From Pseudomonadota bacterium (GTDB taxonomy: Bacteria > Pseudomonadota > Gammaproteobacteria > JAKAQQ01): 49,078 nt of DNA. The position numbers and the translations under genes are program-made. A model generated the notes under the pieces. It saw nothing but the letters and a program-made list of their open reading frames with translations, had not been told where the DNA came from and did not search any database. Shown in pieces: positions 15,898-24,468 of the stretch; the first letter of the stretch is position 1, and every line of letters starts with the position of its first letter. The stretch spans positions 1 to 49,078 of the forward strand of contig DAHXNI010000092.1 of assembly GCA_027365475.1 (NCBI GenBank). Reading direction: 5' to 3'.

Positions 15898-18316
15898 CTC
15901 CGAGACCACCGGTCTCGAGCCAGCTGCGCCGGAGTTGCCAGGCTCGCACGAGCCGCTCGCCATCCTCGGGGGTCAGAAGACGGCTCGCGACAGCTTGTGC
16001 AACGACTTGGGCTGCAGACATCGGCTGGATCAACCCCTGTTCCATGGCCTGGCCAAGCCGGATGGCAACCTCATGGATCTCGGCCATGGCTTTGAAAACA
16101 CCGGCAGTGGTGGCACCATCCGCGTCTCCACGCTGGGGAAGCAGATAGAGAAGCCGGTTACGGGCAGAGCCGGGAAAACGGATGAGATCGGCCAGGAAGC
16201 AGGCGGAGGGGATCCGTTCGCTACGGCGCCTGAGACGGCCGACCAGCGCGAGCCGCATTCCGAACCGCAAAAGACCCGGTGGAAACTCAGTCACAGCCTG
16301 ATCGAGCGCATCCTCGATTCTCCCGAGTGCCTCATCGAGTACCTCGCGATGCAGGACGCGGAGCGGATCTTCGCTCGACCCAAGACGCCAGAGTTCAAGC
16401 AGCGCGGATACGAGAAGAGCCTCGGAAAGCGCACGCCGACTGGCCACGATCACGGGCTGATCTCCGCAGGCGGTCAATCCCGGTACGCTCCAGAAATAGG
16501 CATCGAGCAGAAGCGCCATGGCGGACGAAGCGTGCGCCAGACGCCGCGCCGCACGCGCTCCGGTGGCGTCACGCTGCCCTGTTCTCAGGGGCAAGAGCGT
16601 CCCGGTCAGGCGACGGAGCAAACAACGTGCAGCATGATGCAAAAGCCGGCCGAAATGCTGGGTGATCAGCCGGTCGAAGCGTGCCAGGACACTGCCTTCT
16701 TCAACCGGCCCCTCAAGCAGCTGTCTTTCTTTCCAAGCGAGCTCATGCAAATGGTAGAGAACCCGGTCGGGATCGCTCTGCGGCCCTTCACAAACGCCCA
16801 AAGCCCAACCCGCCTGCAACCAGAGCGCAATGCGGGCCCGCTCTCCGGAAAGTCTCCCGAATGGACCTGCGAGACCCCGTACACCGGACAGGGCGGCATG
16901 GCCACGTAGCAACTCATCCAGAAAATCAATAGTTTCTTCCTCTTCCAAAAGAGAAAGGTCGAAGGGGCGCCCCTCAAATCCACTCCAGCGGGCGGTCTCC
17001 TCATCAAAGCGCTGGTTGAGCTCAAAGGTTGCTGCCGCCATGCGGGCCAGACGCCGGGTGGCTCCGGTGGAGGCCTCCCCGACCAGTCCATCCGCCATGA
17101 TCGTGGTCCAAGCGCTCGCCTCGTCGACCAGAGACTGGCCCATACCGAGCGCGATGGCTTTCCGGTTGAGTTGCATCCGGTCGCGCAGATATTTCCGGGC
17201 GGAGGCGACCGGATCCCGATCCCATCCCGGTCCGGACGGGAGGGCGATCGCATCGAGTGGCTGGAAAACCCCGGCGATCTTCAGGTGGTAACTTTCGAAT
17301 AACCCGCGGGCGCTCATGAGACGCCACGTCAGCGCGGGATCGGTGCGGGAGAAGATCGCAAGCCCGACCCGTTTTTGTTCAAAATCCCCCAAAAGGTGCT
17401 GTGGATCCTCGATCTCGAAAATCAATGCAACCCGGTTGATGCCGTCCACCATCAAAACATCCCACTGCTCGCACTCGAGGTTCACGCCCAGCACATTGTC
17501 CCGCCCCTCGTACCGCCCGCGCTGCACGATTCCCCGGGTATGTGCAAGCTCGCGCGATTGCTGTGTGAGGTCGATCGGAGCCATCACCTCAACGCCAGTC
17601 GCCAGCGCCGGCAACGTCTCGCTGGCAAGGGGCGAAGTGTGCGCAAGGTGCTCGGCCAACTCGTAACTGCCCGAAAAAACGGTCCGGGCAGCAAGCAGCG
17701 CCCAGGCCGGCTGGCGCGCGGCCAGATGGGCCAGTGCGCGGTTCGCAAGCGGGGGAGGCATCGGGTAACCACCCACCGTCTTCGGGAGACAAAGACCCCA
17801 GAGACCGAGTTCCGAAAAGGCTTCGACCCAGCCGGGACTCCCCTCTGGGTTCTGTGCCGGAACGCGCGCGAGACAGGACTCGAGCCGTTCCGGGAACGCT
17901 TCGATCCAGGCAAGGTCGTCTGCGGGAATCGGCGCATGCAGTGTGGCGTGCGCTGTGCGATTCAGGATAAGGCGGTCCGTCACGAAGCGGGTCAACCAGC
18001 TCAGTGCGGTCCCCTCCTGAATCCCGGTTCGTACACCTTCTGGCTCGTAACTCCGCCGGTAATGGCGATAGAGCCGATCGGTCAGGATCGCGCGGCGAAG
18101 CTCAGGCAGATTGATCAGCGTGAGTACAAGGAGTGTTCCGATCCAAAGCGGGAGGAGAACGGTCCAGCCGACAGGCCAGAGTCCGGTCAATCCGATCAGG
18201 ATCAGCATGACGCCCGATCCCCAGAGCCAGCGCGAAAACCCCCAATAAAGCGCCACGACCAGCCAGAGGATCAAAAGAACCAGCCAGAAGAGACCCGTAC
18301 TCCAAACCGGGGTCAT
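15848..18316 (-). CDS. FadE-like protein, probably inactive as acyl-CoA dehydrogenase
   Basis: 822 residues, the length of the FadE/YafH family (about 814). Two or three membrane segments at residues 1-70, then LPELRRAILTDRLYRHYRR as in FadE, LPKTVGGYPMPPPLANRALAH (the Glu-Gly of FadE replaced), and a C-terminal DUF1974-like region with FFPRG-type PPGLLRFGMRLALVGRLRRR. Both classical dehydrogenase signatures are missing: no SPEAGSD segment in the region about 230-260, and no GGKGI or ITVEGANILTR-like segment in about 480-530 (it reads GVRGLAGPFGR and LWLQAGWALGVCEG). So FAD/substrate binding is doubtful. It starts at ATG overlapping the maiA stop, so it is translated with the tyrosine operon. 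Family likely, role unknown. Confidence 0.7.
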   Translation of the reverse strand: MTPVWSTGLFWLVLLILWLVVALYWGFSRWLWGSGVMLILIGLTGLWPVGWTVLLPLWIGTLLVLTLINLPELRRAILTDRLYRHYRRSYEPEGVRTGIQEGTALSWLTRFVTDRLILNRTAHATLHAPIPADDLAWIEAFPERLESCLARVPAQNPEGSPGWVEAFSELGLWGLCLPKTVGGYPMPPPLANRALAHLAARQPAWALLAARTVFSGSYELAEHLAHTSPLASETLPALATGVEVMAPIDLTQQSRELAHTRGIVQRGRYEGRDNVLGVNLECEQWDVLMVDGINRVALIFEIEDPQHLLGDFEQKRVGLAIFSRTDPALTWRLMSARGLFESYHLKIAGVFQPLDAIALPSGPGWDRDPVASARKYLRDRMQLNRKAIALGMGQSLVDEASAWTTIMADGLVGEASTGATRRLARMAAATFELNQRFDEETARWSGFEGRPFDLSLLEEEETIDFLDELLRGHAALSGVRGLAGPFGRLSGERARIALWLQAGWALGVCEGPQSDPDRVLYHLHELAWKERQLLEGPVEEGSVLARFDRLITQHFGRLLHHAARCLLRRLTGTLLPLRTGQRDATGARAARRLAHASSAMALLLDAYFWSVPGLTACGDQPVIVASRRALSEALLVSALLELWRLGSSEDPLRVLHREVLDEALGRIEDALDQAVTEFPPGLLRFGMRLALVGRLRRRSERIPSACFLADLIRFPGSARNRLLYLLPQRGDADGATTAGVFKAMAEIHEVAIRLGQAMEQGLIQPMSAAQVVAQAVASRLLTPEDGERLVRAWQLRRSWLETGGLGVSRDRVFSSGNETGEN

Positions 18317-18972
18317 GGTGTAGGTTCCCGGGGGGCGTCCGGCTGGTGCTCGGGTGCTGTGGCCGCAAATGCCGGGAGCGCGAGACAGGCTTGCTCGATC
18401 GCAACCAATGTAGGGAAGGATTGGAGATCGACCCCGAACCGGCGGGCGTTGTAGAGCTGCGGGATCAGACAGACATCAGCAAAAGTCGGGGCCGAATCGA
18501 GAGCGAAGGGCCCCCGCCATCCGGGCCGGGCGGTTTCGATCTCAAGCGCTTTGAGCCCTTGCGTGACCCAGTGGCGATACCACGCCTCCCGCTCCGCGGA
18601 CCCCACTCCGAGTGTCATCTCGAGATAGCGCAGCACGCGAAGATTGTTGAGCGGGTGGATGTCACAGGCGATCGTGAGCGCAAGCGCACGCACCCACGCC
18701 CGCTCGACCGGGTCGCGCGGCAGGAGCGCGGGTTCAGGATAGCGATCCTCAAGGTATTCGAGAATGGCAAGCGACTGGGTGAAAACACGGGAGTCCTCGA
18801 TCAGGGTGGGTACGACCCCAAGTGGATTCAGCATCCGGTATGCGGGTGCGTATTGTTCGCCACCCTCACGCAGGAGGTGGACCGGATGCAGCTCAGCCCG
18901 AAGCCCCTTGTAGGCAAGCGCGATGCGCACCCGCCAAGCAGCCGAACTGCGAAAATAGCTGTAGAGCTGCAC
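18313..18972 (-). CDS. maiA: Maleylacetoacetate isomerase
   Basis: 219 residues, GTG start. Glutathione S-transferase of the zeta class; isomerises maleylacetoacetate to fumarylacetoacetate with glutathione. The zeta signature SYFRSSAAWRVRIALAYKGL (Ser active site, SSxxxRVR) opens the protein; NPLGVVPTLIEDSRVFTQSL is the glutathione-binding cis-proline region; CDIHPLNNLRVLRYL is typical of the C-terminal domain. It lies 6 bases after fahA and its stop overlaps the FadE-like start. Confidence 0.93.
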   Translation of the reverse strand: MQLYSYFRSSAAWRVRIALAYKGLRAELHPVHLLREGGEQYAPAYRMLNPLGVVPTLIEDSRVFTQSLAILEYLEDRYPEPALLPRDPVERAWVRALALTIACDIHPLNNLRVLRYLEMTLGVGSAEREAWYRHWVTQGLKALEIETARPGWRGPFALDSAPTFADVCLIPQLYNARRFGVDLQSFPTLVAIEQACLALPAFAATAPEHQPDAPREPTP

Positions 18973-18978
18973 GCGCGT

Positions 18979-19959
18979 CTAACGCCGGATCACGATGGTC
19001 TGCTCAATCGCACCGAAGATCGATCGTCCCAACCGGTCTGGCATGTCGATTCGGATCCGGTCGCCCGAGCGGAGAAAAGGTGTTTCGGCCTTTCCCTGAG
19101 CCAAAACCTCGAGTACGCGCCGTTCAGCGAGACAGGACGAACCCAGGCTCACATCCTGATTGGCGACCGTACCCGATCCGACCAGAGTTCCGGCCCCGAG
19201 TGGGCGGGTCTTCGCGGCATGGGCAATGAGCTCTCCAAAACCAAACTGCATGTCGCACCCGGCATCGGGATGACCGAGCTGCATACCATTGATCGTGCTC
19301 TCAAGCCTCCCGTGCACCCGGCCCTCCCGCCAGTCGTGACCGAGTTCATCTGGGGTGACGGCCACCCCCGCGAGCGCCGAAAGGGGTTTGCTCTGGAGAA
19401 AACCGAACCCCTTGCTGAGCTCGGATGGAATGAGATTCCTGAGCGAGACGTCATTGATGAGCGTGAGAAGCCGGACCGCATCGAGCGCCCGATCCGGCGT
19501 GACCCCCATCGGGACATCGTCCACGATCACACCCACCTCGGCTTCGAGATCAATCCCATAGTCTTCGTCGGCGACCTCAATCGGATCTGTGGGTCCCAAG
19601 AACCGGTCACTCACGGCCTGGTACATCAGCGGATCCACCCGGAAACTGGGCGGCATTTCAGCACCCCGGGCCCGCCGGACGCGTTCCACATGCGCGAGAT
19701 AGGCACTGCCGTCCACAAACTGGAATGCCCGCGGGAGACAGGCTTCGATCCGGAACCACTCGAGCGGGGCTGCAGCCTCAGGATCCCGTTCGATCCGCTC
19801 TGCAACCTCAGACAGGAGGGGTGCGACCCGCTCCCATTCTTCGATCGCCTGCCGTAAGGACCGGGCAATCTCGGGTACGGCCCGTCGACGGGTCAAATCC
19901 CTGGAGACGACGACCAAACATCCATCCCGCCCCTCCCCTTTGAGGCTCGCAAGTTTCAA
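18979..19959 (-). CDS. fahA: Fumarylacetoacetate hydrolase
   Basis: 326 residues. Hydrolyses fumarylacetoacetate to fumarate and acetoacetate, the last step of tyrosine breakdown. The FAH fold is recognised from DYGIDLEAEVGVIVDDVPMG (metal-binding Glu residues), LLTLINDVSLRNLIPSELSK, GFGFLQSKPLSALAGVAVTP, and the C-terminal LGAGTLVGSGTVANQD. Embedded between hmgA and maiA in the same direction, which settles the substrate among FAH superfamily members. 84 bases separate it from hmgA; no terminator was recognised there. Confidence 0.92.
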   Translation of the reverse strand: MKLASLKGEGRDGCLVVVSRDLTRRRAVPEIARSLRQAIEEWERVAPLLSEVAERIERDPEAAAPLEWFRIEACLPRAFQFVDGSAYLAHVERVRRARGAEMPPSFRVDPLMYQAVSDRFLGPTDPIEVADEDYGIDLEAEVGVIVDDVPMGVTPDRALDAVRLLTLINDVSLRNLIPSELSKGFGFLQSKPLSALAGVAVTPDELGHDWREGRVHGRLESTINGMQLGHPDAGCDMQFGFGELIAHAAKTRPLGAGTLVGSGTVANQDVSLGSSCLAERRVLEVLAQGKAETPFLRSGDRIRIDMPDRLGRSIFGAIEQTIVIRR

Positions 19960-20043
19960 GCGGCACTCCCGACCGGATCCGCCGAAATCCCCACGATCGC
20001 GCCCCCCGGGGCACAGTTGTGCGAGCGGCGGGGACCCGTCCGA

Positions 20044-21168
20044 TCAGCTCGATTTCCAGGAGTTGGCATATTCCTTCCATTCGATCGACTCGGCAGATGC
20101 CAGAACCTCCAGTGGATCGCGGGTGTCGACATTGACCGCAACCTCGTTCGTGCCCGCTGCCTTCTGCTGAAAAATGTTCCGAAGTGCCTTGGGATGGGGT
20201 CCGTGCGTCACGCCCGAGGGATGGAGCGTCATCATGCCGGGGTGGATGTTGTCGCGGGAGAAAAACTCGCCCGCATGGTAGAAGATGATCTCGTCGTAAT
20301 CCTCATTGCTGTGGAAAAACGGGACTTTGATAGCTTGGGGATCGGTCTCAAACGGTCGCGGGACGAACGTGCAGACCACAAACCGATCCGACACAAAAGT
20401 CGTGTGGGCGGAGGGCGGGACGTGATAGCGGTGGCTCATGACCGGCCGGATATCCCGCCAGTTGAGCCGGATCGGGGCGTTGGTGCCATGCCAGCCCAGG
20501 GCATCCAGCGGATTGAACGGGTAGTGGATCCGCGAGAGTGCCTGGCGTTTCTTGACCACTACCGTCCAGGGTTCTTCGCTGCGTTGGCTCTCGAATGCGG
20601 AATCGATCCGCGGGTGGTCGAGGATGGCCGGATCATAGAGCGCGGTCGGCCCGAGCAGTCCGCGATCCGGAAGACCGAGAGAGGCATTGGTGGCTTCGAT
20701 GAGCAGCAGTGTCACCGGGTTTTCCATCGCAAGACGCCAGAGTGTGCCCCGTGGTACCCGCACATAATCTCCTGCCGCAAGATGCAGGTGCCCGTAATCG
20801 CAGAACCATTCCGCATCCCCTTCGTGAACGAAGAGCAGTTCGTCACCATCGCTGTTGCGAACCAGGTGATCCATGCTGGTCTCGCCGCGCCAGTACCGGA
20901 AACGGACGGCCGCGTTCCCGAACAAGGCTGGAGCCTCCATGGGCGAGGACGACATCGGGCCGATCCGGGTTCCATCAAAGGCGCGGGGCCGGAGCGGTCC
21001 CTCAAAGCTGCTCCATCCGGTTGGCGCGTGGCGGTGATACATGTGGCTCACCGGACCATAGAAGCCCTCACGGCCAAGTTCGCGTTCAAAACTGCCCTGG
21101 GGCAGGTCGGCATGGGCCTGGCGGGACGTCACCCCCTCGATCCAGGTCGGTATGTTCGATTGGGTCAT
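20044..21168 (-). CDS. hmgA: Homogentisate 1,2-dioxygenase
   Basis: 374 residues from ATG 21168, which is preceded by a strong GGAGGAG ribosome site; the longer frame upstream lacks family sequence. Opens the ring of homogentisate to maleylacetoacetate using iron(II) and oxygen. Features: FYGPVSHMYHRHAPTGW, GDELLFVHEGDAEWFCDYG (cupin), VPFFHSNEDYDEIIFYHAGE (iron ligand His/Glu region) and MTLHPSGVTHGPHP (third ligand His). It is the short, cupin-like bacterial form. 13 bases downstream of hpd. Confidence 0.93.
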   Translation of the reverse strand: MTQSNIPTWIEGVTSRQAHADLPQGSFERELGREGFYGPVSHMYHRHAPTGWSSFEGPLRPRAFDGTRIGPMSSSPMEAPALFGNAAVRFRYWRGETSMDHLVRNSDGDELLFVHEGDAEWFCDYGHLHLAAGDYVRVPRGTLWRLAMENPVTLLLIEATNASLGLPDRGLLGPTALYDPAILDHPRIDSAFESQRSEEPWTVVVKKRQALSRIHYPFNPLDALGWHGTNAPIRLNWRDIRPVMSHRYHVPPSAHTTFVSDRFVVCTFVPRPFETDPQAIKVPFFHSNEDYDEIIFYHAGEFFSRDNIHPGMMTLHPSGVTHGPHPKALRNIFQQKAAGTNEVAVNVDTRDPLEVLASAESIEWKEYANSWKSS

Positions 21169-21181
21169 GACTCCTCCCCCT

Positions 21182-22243
21182 TCACAGTTGACCGCGCCGT
21201 TCCTGGTCCCGCTCCATCGCGAGAAACAGGGCGCGGAAGTTGCCCTCACCGAATCCCTCGTTGCCCTTGCGCTCGATGATCTCGAAAAAGATCGGTCCGA
21301 TCACAGGCTCCGTGAAAATCTGGAGCAGGATCTTTTGGGGATCCTCGGGATCCGCATCGATGAGAAGTCGGTCGGCCTCGAGGCGCTTCACATCCTCGCC
21401 ATGATGGGGGATACGCTCGGGGACCATTTCGTAGTAGGCGGCTGGCGTGTCGAGAAAGCGGATCCCGGCATGACGCATGGCCTCGACCGTCTCGTAGATG
21501 TTTTCCGTTCCGAGTGCGATGTGCTGGATGCCCGCACCCCGGTAGGCGCGGAGGTATTCCGCGATCTGCGACTTGTCATCAGCTGATTCGTTGATTGGAA
21601 TGCGCACCCGGCCATCCGGGCTCGTCATGGCCCGGGAGAAGAGACCGGTCTTCATGCCCTTGATATCGAAATAACGGACTTCATGGAAGTTGAAAATCCG
21701 TTCGTAGAAACCAGACCAGGTATCCATCTCGCCCCGTTCGACGTTGTGCGTGAGATGGTCGATCACGCGGATTCCATGCCCAGAGGGGACCGGGCGGCCT
21801 TTGGAGAGGGGTTCGAAATCCTTTTCGTAGGCGGCATCACGGCCATAACGCTCAACGAGATAAAGGCGCGATCCGCCCACGCCCTCGATCACAGGCGTGG
21901 ACAGGGCATCCTTCGACTGGGACGGGTCGGCTGGTTTCGCGCCGAGCGCCACAGCCCGTGCAAACGCCTGACGCGCGTCTTTCACCCGGATCGCAAAGCT
22001 GGTGGCCGCAGGCCCGTGTACGGCTGTAAATGAGGACGCAAAACTGCCGGGTTCCTCGTTGAGGAGCAGGTTGGCGCCGCCCTGCTCGTAGCGCGTGATC
22101 TGGTACCGCCGATGACGGGCGGTCGCCTGAAAGCCGAGTGCTTCGAAAAGCGTACGCAGGGGACGGGGATCGGCAGCTGCAAACTCGACGAACTCGAAGC
22201 CATCTGTTCCCAGAGGATTGTCTTGCGCGTGGGCCATGGTCAT
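21182..22243 (-). CDS. hpd: 4-hydroxyphenylpyruvate dioxygenase
   Basis: 353 residues from ATG 22243; the frame is open much further upstream but that part lies antisense-shifted over kynA and has no family match. Converts 4-hydroxyphenylpyruvate to homogentisate. Starts with a domain GTDGFEFVEFAAADPRPLRT typical of the vicinal oxygen chelate fold. Iron ligands of the second domain: His in RVIDHLTHNVERGEM, His in GAGIQHIALGTENI, and Glu in IGPIFFEIIERKGNEGFGEG. An ATG at 22237, two codons in, is an alternative. Follows kynA by 25 bases and precedes hmgA by 13. Confidence 0.93.
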   Translation of the reverse strand: MTMAHAQDNPLGTDGFEFVEFAAADPRPLRTLFEALGFQATARHRRYQITRYEQGGANLLLNEEPGSFASSFTAVHGPAATSFAIRVKDARQAFARAVALGAKPADPSQSKDALSTPVIEGVGGSRLYLVERYGRDAAYEKDFEPLSKGRPVPSGHGIRVIDHLTHNVERGEMDTWSGFYERIFNFHEVRYFDIKGMKTGLFSRAMTSPDGRVRIPINESADDKSQIAEYLRAYRGAGIQHIALGTENIYETVEAMRHAGIRFLDTPAAYYEMVPERIPHHGEDVKRLEADRLLIDADPEDPQKILLQIFTEPVIGPIFFEIIERKGNEGFGEGNFRALFLAMERDQERRGQL

Positions 22244-22268
22244 GAACCGCAGGGAGGGTGAACCTTCA

Positions 22269-23132
22269 TTATAGCGACCCCTCCCCTGCCAAACCGCGCG
22301 TGCACCCGCCACTGCTGAACAGACGCATCCGAACTGACCGGATTTCCGGGAAAAAGCGCCTTTCGAGCGTCGTGGCGAGATAGGTGACACCACTCGTTCC
22401 GCCAGTACCTGGGAGATGGCCGATGATGCGCTCGACAGCACGAACATGACGGAAGCGCCAGAGCTGGACGGCTTCCTCGAGGTCCATAAGTTTCTCGGAC
22501 ACCTCATAGATCGCCCAATGGGCATGAGGTGCACGATAGACTGTCTCGAACACCGCCTCAAGTGCCGGATCCGGGGTACCCTGAGTGCTTCTCGTGGATG
22601 TGGGGACCGGGTAGCCCAATCGGCCGAGGGTGGCCACAAAACCCTCGTAGAGACTCGGCCCCGCATACCAGCCCATGAGCCATCGGCGCGTGGCTTCAGG
22701 ATAGGTGCCAAGATCCGGGTCGCCGGATTCGCGGTAACCCAGGGCGTACTCGATACCATGGAACTGGAAAGATCCCGAACCCGACGCCTGACCGAGTATG
22801 GGCCGGAAAGCCTGATAATCGCTCGGCGTGAGGGTTTCGAGAACCTGCCAGACACCCGAGAGCTGGTTGAAGATGGCCTGACAGCGTGCCAGATGTTTCG
22901 CGGCCGGAAGCAGTGCATCACCCGCAAAATCCCGGATCGCTCCGGAGAGTTCATGGAGTACGAGCTTGAACCAGAGTTCGGAGATTTGATGGACGGCAAT
23001 GAACAGGATCTCGTCAGCTGCGATCGGCCGGCTTTGGGGTTTCTGGAGCTGAAGCAACTGGTCGAGCGCGAGATAGCTCGCATAATCTTTCGCCTCGGCC
23101 ACTCCGGTCCCTTGACCATTGGTTGCGGACAT
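22269..23132 (-). CDS. kynA: Tryptophan 2,3-dioxygenase
   Basis: 287 residues from ATG 23132 with a GGTGAG ribosome site; the open frame continues upstream without family similarity. Heme enzyme that opens the indole ring of tryptophan to N-formylkynurenine. Diagnostic are DYASYLALDQLLQLQ, DEILFIAVHQISELWFKLVL (distal His/Trp segment), and the C-terminal IGHLPGTGGTSGVTYLATTL which carries the conserved GTGGT substrate loop. It is the first gene of the operon. No kynureninase or kynurenine formamidase gene is present, so the tryptophan branch is incomplete here. It is divergent from pdhA. Confidence 0.93.
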   Translation of the reverse strand: MSATNGQGTGVAEAKDYASYLALDQLLQLQKPQSRPIAADEILFIAVHQISELWFKLVLHELSGAIRDFAGDALLPAAKHLARCQAIFNQLSGVWQVLETLTPSDYQAFRPILGQASGSGSFQFHGIEYALGYRESGDPDLGTYPEATRRWLMGWYAGPSLYEGFVATLGRLGYPVPTSTRSTQGTPDPALEAVFETVYRAPHAHWAIYEVSEKLMDLEEAVQLWRFRHVRAVERIIGHLPGTGGTSGVTYLATTLERRFFPEIRSVRMRLFSSGGCTRGLAGEGSL

Positions 23133-23346
23133 GAATCTCACCCTTTGGGTATCTGGCCTCCATGATCGCATGGGATCGGACCCACCGGTACGGCGCGGTT
23201 CTTGGATTTTCCCGAGCTTGAATCCTCGCCAAAGCATGAGGGACAAGTGGCGCCAAGTCCTCTGCGATCCCGCCTCGGGGTGTCGCATCCGGCCCGGGAA
23301 GCCGGGATCCGGGTACACGCGGGTGGTCTCGCCTCCCGCTCGGCAC

Positions 23347-23352
23347 TATAAT
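23347..23352 (+). promoter_or_regulatory. -10 element before pyruvate dehydrogenase genes
   Basis: Perfect TATAAT 34 bases upstream of the TTG start at 23386. The hexamer TGGTCT 17 bases upstream matches three of six -35 positions. The 253-base kynA/pdhA gap is otherwise without a visible gene. Confidence 0.5.
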
Positions 23353-23385
23353 GCCTGCCAGGATCCCAACCCATCGAGACTTCGC

Positions 23386-24468
23386 TTGACCCAATCGACG
23401 ACCGCCCGGTTCGAAATCAAACGCCGCGCCTATCTCAGTCCGGAGGGCAAACTCACAGGAGCTCCGCCCAAAATCGCGGCCGATCCCGACCTCCTCATCC
23501 GGCTCTACCGCATGATGGTGCTCGTCCGGATCTTCGACAGCAAGGCGGTCGCCCTTCAGCGCACCGGACAACTCGGCACCTACGCCTCCTGCCTCGGGCA
23601 CGAGGCCACCCATATCGGCATCGGGGCCGCCATGGCCAAGGAAGATGTGTTCTTCCCGATGTACCGGGAATACGGCACCCAGCTTTGGCGCGGGGTCCAC
23701 ATGGATGAAATCCTGGCGTTCTGGGGCGGCGACGAGCGGGGAAACGCTTTCCGGGACCAACCGCATGATTTCCCCTGGGCGGTTCCGATCGCAACTCAGA
23801 CTTTGCACGCGGCCGGCGCGGCCCTCGCTTTCAAACTGAGGGGTGAACCCCGAGTGGCCGTAACCGTAATCGGCGATGGAGGCACCTCGCAGGGTGACTT
23901 CTACGAGGCGCTCAATGCCGCTGGTGCCTTCCAGGCGCCCTGTGTCTTCGTGATCGCGAATAACCAGTGGGCGATCTCGGTACCCCTCAAAATGCAGACG
24001 GCGTGTGAGACCCTGGCTCAGAAAGCCATCGCCGCAGGCATCCCGGGCGAACAGGTCGACGGCAACGACATTCTCGCAGTCCATACCGCCATGACGGAGG
24101 CGATCGCGCGCGCGCGCGATGGGGGCGGCCCGAGTCTCATCGAAGCATTGACGTACCGGCTATCGGATCACACGACGGCAGATGACGCGCGCCGGTATCG
24201 CCCATCTGAAGAGGTGGACGCCGCGCGCAAACGAGAACCCATCGGACGCTTCAAGCGCTTTCTCCTCACGCAGGGCTTCTGGGACGAAGAGCGGGAAAAC
24301 GCTCTGCTCTCGGAGTGCCAGCAGGCGGTCGATGAGGCAGTCCGTGTCTACCTAGCCCTGGGCAAACCGAAACTCGAGGATCTCTTCGACTATACCTTTG
24401 CCGAACTGCCGGAGTCGCTGCGCGCCCAGCGCGATGCTTTTATCGCGGGCGGGGTGAACCATGGCTAA
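23386..24468 (+). CDS. pdhA: Pyruvate dehydrogenase E1 component alpha subunit
   Basis: 360 residues from TTG 23386 (MTQSTTARFEIKRR after initiation), chosen because a TATAAT lies just upstream and the length fits the family; the frame is open for 89 more codons upstream with no similarity. Thiamine diphosphate motif: VTVIGDGGTSQGDFYEALNA then FVIANNQWAIS (GDG-x(n)-NN). Also TYASCLGHEATHIGIGAAM and LTYRLSDHTTADDARRYR phosphorylation-loop-like segment. Decarboxylates pyruvate (or possibly branched 2-oxo acids) with the beta subunit. Overlaps pdhB by 8 bases. An (CG)-alternating run of 14 bases occurs at 24105-24118. Confidence 0.9.
   Translation: MTQSTTARFEIKRRAYLSPEGKLTGAPPKIAADPDLLIRLYRMMVLVRIFDSKAVALQRTGQLGTYASCLGHEATHIGIGAAMAKEDVFFPMYREYGTQLWRGVHMDEILAFWGGDERGNAFRDQPHDFPWAVPIATQTLHAAGAALAFKLRGEPRVAVTVIGDGGTSQGDFYEALNAAGAFQAPCVFVIANNQWAISVPLKMQTACETLAQKAIAAGIPGEQVDGNDILAVHTAMTEAIARARDGGGPSLIEALTYRLSDHTTADDARRYRPSEEVDAARKREPIGRFKRFLLTQGFWDEERENALLSECQQAVDEAVRVYLALGKPKLEDLFDYTFAELPESLRAQRDAFIAGGVNHG

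Noticed and set aside
18346-19857. Plus-strand open frame (503 codons) across maiA and fahA
   Set aside because: It has no motif and lies antisense to two genes with catalytic residues in place.
20017-21279. Plus-strand open frame (420 codons) opposite hmgA
   Set aside because: Shadow of the hmgA codon pattern; no family similarity.
22244-23119. Open frame extending hpd upstream by 292 codons (645 residues in total)
   Set aside because: The extra part overlaps kynA in another frame on the same strand and has no family resemblance; HPPD begins at 22243.
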